Part shown: piece after piece, positions 58,441-64,000 of the stretch
Position numbering within the stretch: the first letter of the stretch is position 1
Layout of the letters: every line of letters starts with the position of its first letter
Assembly: GCA_000310025.1 (NCBI GenBank)
Contig: FN649749.1
Coordinates: 2,724,297 to 2,788,296, forward strand
Direction: 5' to 3'
DNA: 64,000 bases
Source: Ectocarpus siliculosus
Taxonomy: Eukaryota; Sar; Phaeophyceae; Ectocarpales; Ectocarpaceae
The notes under the pieces: model-generated
Database searches by the model: none
Seen by the model: only the letters and a program-made list of their open reading frames with translations
Told to the model about the DNA's origin: nothing
Made by a program: the position numbers and the translations under genes

Positions 58441-61400
58441 TTCCCAACGGGCAAAGGGTCCAGAATGTGATGGAAGGGAGTGGAGATAATTTTAGGGTGA
58501 GGTTGAGACCAATATTTGACGGGTGTTTCGAGAACCTTTCACTGCTCTCGAATTAGAGGGCGGTGTGACGGTGGTCATTATTTTCCAGCATCGACCATGA
58601 GAAGAAACCGGGTGTCATTAATGCATTACAGCGTCTTAGCGGATACAAATCTGAATAGAGTTTGTATACAATGGTGTTGAAAACAGCAGTACCGGCGGTC
58701 CAAACTGGAAAAAGTATCATCGGTGAGAACATGTACGTATGAGATGCCCGACCCGGCCATCGGACACACACGCACTTGTCACATGGTAGCAGTTAGCAAC
58801 GTTGTCGAGGAGACACAGGGGCATTGGCGGCCTGCCCAGGTGAACGAATCGATCCGAATGGTGTTTTCATGATCTTCACATTGAACCTCGCTGTGACTTC
58901 TGTTCCGCACATCTTGCATACACATACATACTCTAACTAACCCGATACAAGGGCCAAGCGCAGAGAAAAAAACAAAAATCAAAGTCGTCCTCGAGAGAAA
59001 ATGCCCAATGATCAAACTCAGCGAATGCCTGCACACAATGTAGGACAATTCACACTTCAACCCATCGCTACGACCACTCCGAAGCTAGGCACGAACCACA
59101 CAAACTCAAAAGTTCGTCTACGATCACCTACAAGCACACACCCTACAGAGTCATTCCCGCACCCGTTGTGATTAATGTTGAGCAAGCATAATCTTTCTAG
59201 TGCCAAAATACACAACAAGCTGTTCTATCAAGCCGGCGTACATACACATATCCGTGGAGGTGACGTGAAGAACACGCGAAGTATCGCCGTACCAATAGAT
59301 ACGAAGAGGTGGGAAAAGCACTGCCCACACATACATGCGCAGTGCGAAACAACTTTTTTGCACGCCAGTGTTGAGGTGGGGGAAATCATCAATCCCCCAC
59401 CACACCACTTTCAAAAAATGCAAGCAGAGAGAAACTTCGTGCGCAAAGCATAGGCAACCTGGTGCAGGTGGCACGGCTTCCAGCGTATGGGAGTGAATGG
59501 CCAGAGCCCTTCACAATACAGTAAGGCAACGTGAGATCGATCCCCGGCACGTGTGCTACTCTCACGCGATATCGATCATTCCTGAAAATATTGCCGAATC
59601 GATGCCTTCCGCAGCGAGTGGAGCGCTACATGTATCAGCACCCGAGAAGAGTACGTGCCGGGTTGAGCGGCAAGACAATCGGAATCAGAGAGAAAGGTGT
59701 GCAGCAGAGGTGGCCCTCCATCAGGCTGCACCGATTTGGTAGGACTCCCCCCATAGCAGTACCCCCTTCTGGGCACGAAAACACGAAAACATTGTGCCGT
59801 CAGCGCCAACAGAAATCATGTATACGTAGAACGTCTAGGCACGGACGCCCTTATACTCTGCACAAGAGCGACGTCCAAACCACACATTGCGGCGGCCAAG
59901 GTTGGTTTGGCTCGACTGCGTTGGAGTTATCGCGGGCATCGCGGCCGCTCAGGGTGAAACGAATATCAGCACCTGTTGGAAGGAGCAAAGCAAAAGGCGT
60001 GGAGGAACAGGCGATTTCGGGACTACAGTAGCGTAGAGGAAACAAGGATAGGAAATTTGGCTTGTATCAACAGTATGTTGCACGTGACATACAAAAAAAC
60101 GTGCGTATTAATTCTATTAATAGGGCGAGAAAGATGCTTGCGGCAACCGGAAATCGTCGGGTGGATCACGTATGACGGAGGTGCTTTGCGGTGGGGTAGC
60201 GGTATATTGTATTCCATTTGATGCCCACTCTTCTGCGTTTGCCCGATGATGCGGAACCCTTGTTGAACTTTGGTGTCGCCAGTGGCCAAACGGTGGGTCC
60301 GACCCGACCATGAGATGATGCAACAACAGCCTCTGCAGGGCGTTTATGACGGATTGTTAATTATTGATTTGACTCCAAGTCTGGCAAGCCAGGCCCGGGT
60401 AGTTTCGTCCCGACAGGAAGATTATTGGCGCACTTCGTTATGCAGCCTGACACCCCATGCATCACATATTCCCCAACTTGGCACTAAAAAAAAACTGTCG
60501 TCACAAAAATTGACAGATACAGACTGAGGCGAGACGTCCTCGCATTAAAACGGTTGCCCGTTCGGCGAGGGCAAGTTGAAAGCATTCGACCGTCGATACA
60601 GTGCGATCTCATCGCTAGCCTCGATTTCACCGCCTGATACAATCGCTGGCCTCGACCGGGCCGAATGGTGGAAATGAATTGCTGTCTAGACAACGGCGAG
60701 ATGCTCTTGTGGCTGGCTGCAAGGAGTGCGCCGAGAAGGACGAGATGTTTAACATATGCTACTATAGCTATAACGCGGCATAACGTCCTGAGTCCAGCAA
60801 CCAATTGGCGCCGTTGCACTAGTCAGCAAAATATATAAACAATTCTAGTTAAAGAACCACATACAAAAGCTACCCGATGATTGCTCTGAAATCGTTGCAT
60901 AATAGCCCTTCACGTGCCCTGCGGCGCCGGTGTGCGGGTTTAAAAATATCCTAGCGTTTCGACACCCCAAACACATTACGTCATCGAATTTCTCAGCCGG
61001 TTAGCGCGGTTATTGCTCGCTTGAGCCTCACCCTCACAGCGGCATCCCCTGCCAGTGTGTGGCTCTGTTTCTGCTCGGTTTAAGAGGCCACATGTGCTTT
61101 TCGCTGCCTTGTTTCAACCACTTGAAATTTGGGGTGTCTGAACCCATAGTGCTTGGACAAACTTTGACCCGTTCTTGGTGGCTTGAAAGGTGCCGGGCGG
61201 CATCCTCACGGTGTTGCAAACCCTTGCGGCTCAAACTATTCAGACGGGTCGGAAAATGGACAAAACAAGACGGGGTCTCTCGGAAACCGCGGAGTTTCCT
61301 TAGCCTCAACGTTGAACAGGCCAGCTCGACATCCTTTCGACTCGTAAAAGCACAAGTTGGAAGGGGGTTGCCACCCCCTACGCGGTGTCACCATGGTGGG

Positions 61401-61488
61401 TATCATGTCACCAGGGTCCGCCTTGCAGATAGGAGGGCGAAAGTTGGCCACGACAGTGCTGTAACTCGGTATGTACAGCAGAACGCAC
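58441..61488. other. Gene-free stretch downstream of the second LNR gene
   Basis: It should contain the last exon of the minus-strand LNR paralogue. A candidate is CAG|GGGATGCCGCTGTGA at about 61037-61051, but this is weak. An open frame at 59531-60031 (166 codons) has no domain. Otherwise nothing is recognised. Confidence 0.35.
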
Positions 61489-63676
61489 CTCGATGAGACT
61501 GATCCATTCGTTCTCGAGCAGATCGACCGACTCGAGCATCACCGAGCTTATACCGGTGGCCGAGACACCGAGAGGGTTGAAGGTGGATCCGGCGTAGGAC
61601 TCGTGGGTGCGGTACAGGGTGCCATCGAAGTAGACCTGTTGGAAAATGTGTGTGAAGATGTTTGATAGCATGCGCTTGGACGCCGCTTGTAGGAACATTG
61701 GTGGAAGACATAAAGAGCTACGGGATCATAGCGTCGTTTGCCTACAAATACGAGGGTCCTCCTGGTTCCCAAAATCGGTGTAGTGCTGGGCGAGAAGCAC
61801 ACCTCGCACGGCAGAGCATAATTGAGGGTGACATTATCTACACGACTGAAGAGGTTGACCACTCCTTGGGTCGACACCAAGGGCAACTAATCACACCTCA
61901 ACTGATGCGTCAGGCGTGGATGTACTGAATACCGCGTCGGAGCACCTGTGAAGTGTGATGTGCCACGCGGTCACTATCGTTGTCCGAACACCGCGTGGGA
62001 ATATCCGCACGGGTTCGGCGACACAGGTCCCGCTTTCACAGGCTGAGCACGTATCCCAACCAGTGAAATCTCATCCAAGAACGATGTATCCTGACTTGGC
62101 CAGTTCTGTTTTTTCAGCCAATCTGACATGAACCTGACCTAACCTGAGACCGTTCAAATTTTGGCCTGACCTCCTTATCAATCACCTTATTCATGGCCCC
62201 ATGGAAAGCCCTGAAAAATACATCTGACGCTGGACCGGCAAAGCCGTTGCAGCCTTATGTAGTGTGTGACACAAACAATACTCCACCGGGACAGAAGTAG
62301 TATCGGGTCCTGTCGTACAGTGTCGCTGCCAGAGGCCCTCGATCTCAGTATTCGGGGGGACTTCGTCCGGAAAATGTGCTATTGCTTCAGAGCTACTCGT
62401 TCGAATTGATACAGGCAGCAGTGATATCCCACGCTTGGTGGTAGTTACTCCCATCTCACCTCTAGCGTACGGACGCGCTCATCGCCCTTCCAGAAAGCCA
62501 CCTGGATGTCTTCTATGTCCTGGGGCTCTCCGAACACGTACTCGATCTGGCAAGGCCCTCCGCCGGGCACGATCTTCGAGGCACACGACCACCTGGACTC
62601 GGCCTCGTTGCTGATGCCGTCACGGGTGTTCGCCGGCGTACAGCCATTACCACCGGCCTCTCCGCACCCGACATCGCCGCTGCTCGAGCCGGGGCGTGTG
62701 TCGTGGGCGGTGGCAGATACACTTACGTCGGTCTTGGTGCCGACTTCAACGGCATCGGTACCGATGTTCAGTAGGTCGTCTTCGTCCAAGAACTCAAAGG
62801 ACATCGATCCATCGTCATCCTCATTTTCCGGGAGGGTAGGTTCCTCGCCGAAGCACGGTGCGGTCGGGTCTTGGCAGTCAAAGCCGGAGGTGCATGAGTA
62901 GGAATCATCCTCAAGCCCGGTTGGCTGACACACGCGAAGAGCAGCAAACGCGGAGGCGTGAATCGATCATCAGCCAGAGGGGGCAGTGCGCGATAGACGA
63001 AAAGAGAGAAGGAGGAAACCGCGAGCCGAGAAAAGTCCTGCAAGTCCCGATGAACGTTGAAATTTCGTTAACTGACGTGCGTACTCGGCAAAATACTTAT
63101 TGAGGGGAAGGGGAGAGAATCGGGTGTATGGGGATTAGTATAGGAGGGGGCAACAGGTACCCGTAGAAAAGCGTTCGTTAATCAAGGTTGCACGTGAGCG
63201 GGCTCTGAAAAGAGCAGCATTTGTAAAACTTTGTGGGGTGTAGACTACATGAAGCAGAACGTATTGCATCGAGTCTGAAGTGGCGGCGTGAGTCAGAATT
63301 TCGAAATCTCCAGCCGCCTTACGTTGGGCACATGAATACCACCGGGCACTGCGTGCAATCAAATCAACCAAACTACACACGAAAGTACGGTCTGAAGCCT
63401 TCCAGAAAGCACCTTGTCTCGAGAGTAAGCTCTCTCTCCCGAACATCCTGCCATTATCCCGTGCGACTCCCAGCTGAGACATTTGCGAAACCGCGTGCCT
63501 AAATGCCCTCCACTCTACCTACAACCGCAGACTATTGTTGAAAAGAGGACGACTCCAACGCGGGCAGTTGAGGAGGGGAGATACTTCCAAATTCTAGGCC
63601 TTCAATGCTCCGACCACATTTTCAAGACTTGCACTTGCCTCGCACGTGCACTCGCAGCAATCGCCGCCGTCGAATG
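61489..63676 (-). CDS. Paralogous LNR/discoidin-like secreted protein, 3' part (runs off the window)
   Basis: Three exons read from right to left: 63676-63639 (38 bp, phase 1 to 0, encoding AFDGGDCCECTCE), 62924-62460 (155 codons) and 61635-61489 (49 codons). The first donor is GC (GAG|GCAAGT), the others GT. The middle exon encodes DSYSCTSGFDCQDPTAPCF, an acidic linker, and most of the discoidin-like domain (SRWSCASK, QIEYVFGEP, DIQVAFWKG); the last encodes HESYAGSTF and NEWISLIE. Exon borders, phases and even the 38- and 147-bp exon sizes equal those of 31474-45447. Upstream modules lie beyond 64000; the terminal exon was not identified with confidence. The two genes converge tail to tail about 16 kb apart. 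Confidence 0.85.
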
Positions 63677-64000
63677 CTGAGGAAAAGCGTCGAGGAAGGG
63701 AGGGAGGGAGGCAGCAGAAGAACAACATCATTATGGAAGAACCTCCAAGAAAACCGATCCGATACAAGCTCAGGCATCAGACTGTTCAGCGAGGGCTCCC
63801 ATAGACACACCAGCTGACCATCAATGTGATACATCGGGGAGATGATGCAGGAAATAGTCAAATAAGGGAAGAAGGTATGCGCGATAATTGTCTGGTAGCA
63901 TTGCCAACGTCGTCAGTTGAAGTGATGATGGATATGGACGAACAACAGTACACCACGGAAACGTTCAGCCGAAAAGCATCACAGATTTTTTATCCTCAGA

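Noticed and set aside
59531-60031. 166-codon plus-strand open frame
   Set aside because: No domain, Arg-rich composition without repeats or splice context.

Overview
The window looks like nuclear DNA of an intron-rich stramenopile, most plausibly a brown alga of the Ectocarpus type. This rests on mid-range base composition, short exons separated by introns of roughly 0.2-1.1 kb, many simple repeats and small dispersed elements, and secreted multi-domain proteins built from tandem Notch-type (LNR-like) cysteine modules with a discoidin-like C-terminus. The species is an inference; no marker gene is present.

Left part (about 2.7-22.3 kb): a tandem duplication. Each unit has a first exon coding a basic N-terminus, a hydrophobic signal/anchor and a conserved extracellular-looking segment (2845-3204 and 12417-12749). 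Several kb downstream come four phase-0 exons of a divergent protein kinase domain (6709-9887 and 18719-22002). Introns and the 3' flank are also recognisably homologous, so the whole block was duplicated. The copies have diverged a good deal yet keep open frames and the same splice sites. The secreted exon and the kinase exons may form one receptor-kinase gene; the connecting exons were not found. A fold-back element (about 13.1-14.9 kb) and a zinc-finger ORF sit inside the second unit only.

Middle part (22-31.4 kb): repeats. It holds a ~550-bp dispersed family (Repeat B, three copies in the window), TA-flanked MITEs, tRNA-like SINE-like repeats, and a minisatellite split by a Repeat B copy.

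Right part: a complete 21-exon gene (31474-45447, + strand) codes for a predicted secreted protein of 852 residues. It has one N-terminal half module, eight complete LNR-like modules encoded by a repeated two-exon cassette, and a C-terminal discoidin (F5/8 type C)-like domain. A paralogue on the - strand (61489-63676, running off the right edge) converges on it. Between them lie a 475-bp tandem repeat interrupted by a CCATGGG-word array, an acidic hypothetical gene, remnants with an OTU-like and a Cys-rich segment that may derive from a Helitron-like element, and a cluster of perfect palindromes.

The two LNR proteins look like cell-surface or wall/matrix proteins and the kinase pair like signalling proteins. 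Nothing in the sequence shows that they act together. All exon borders were read by eye from GT/GC-AG signals, phase agreement and repeat alignment.
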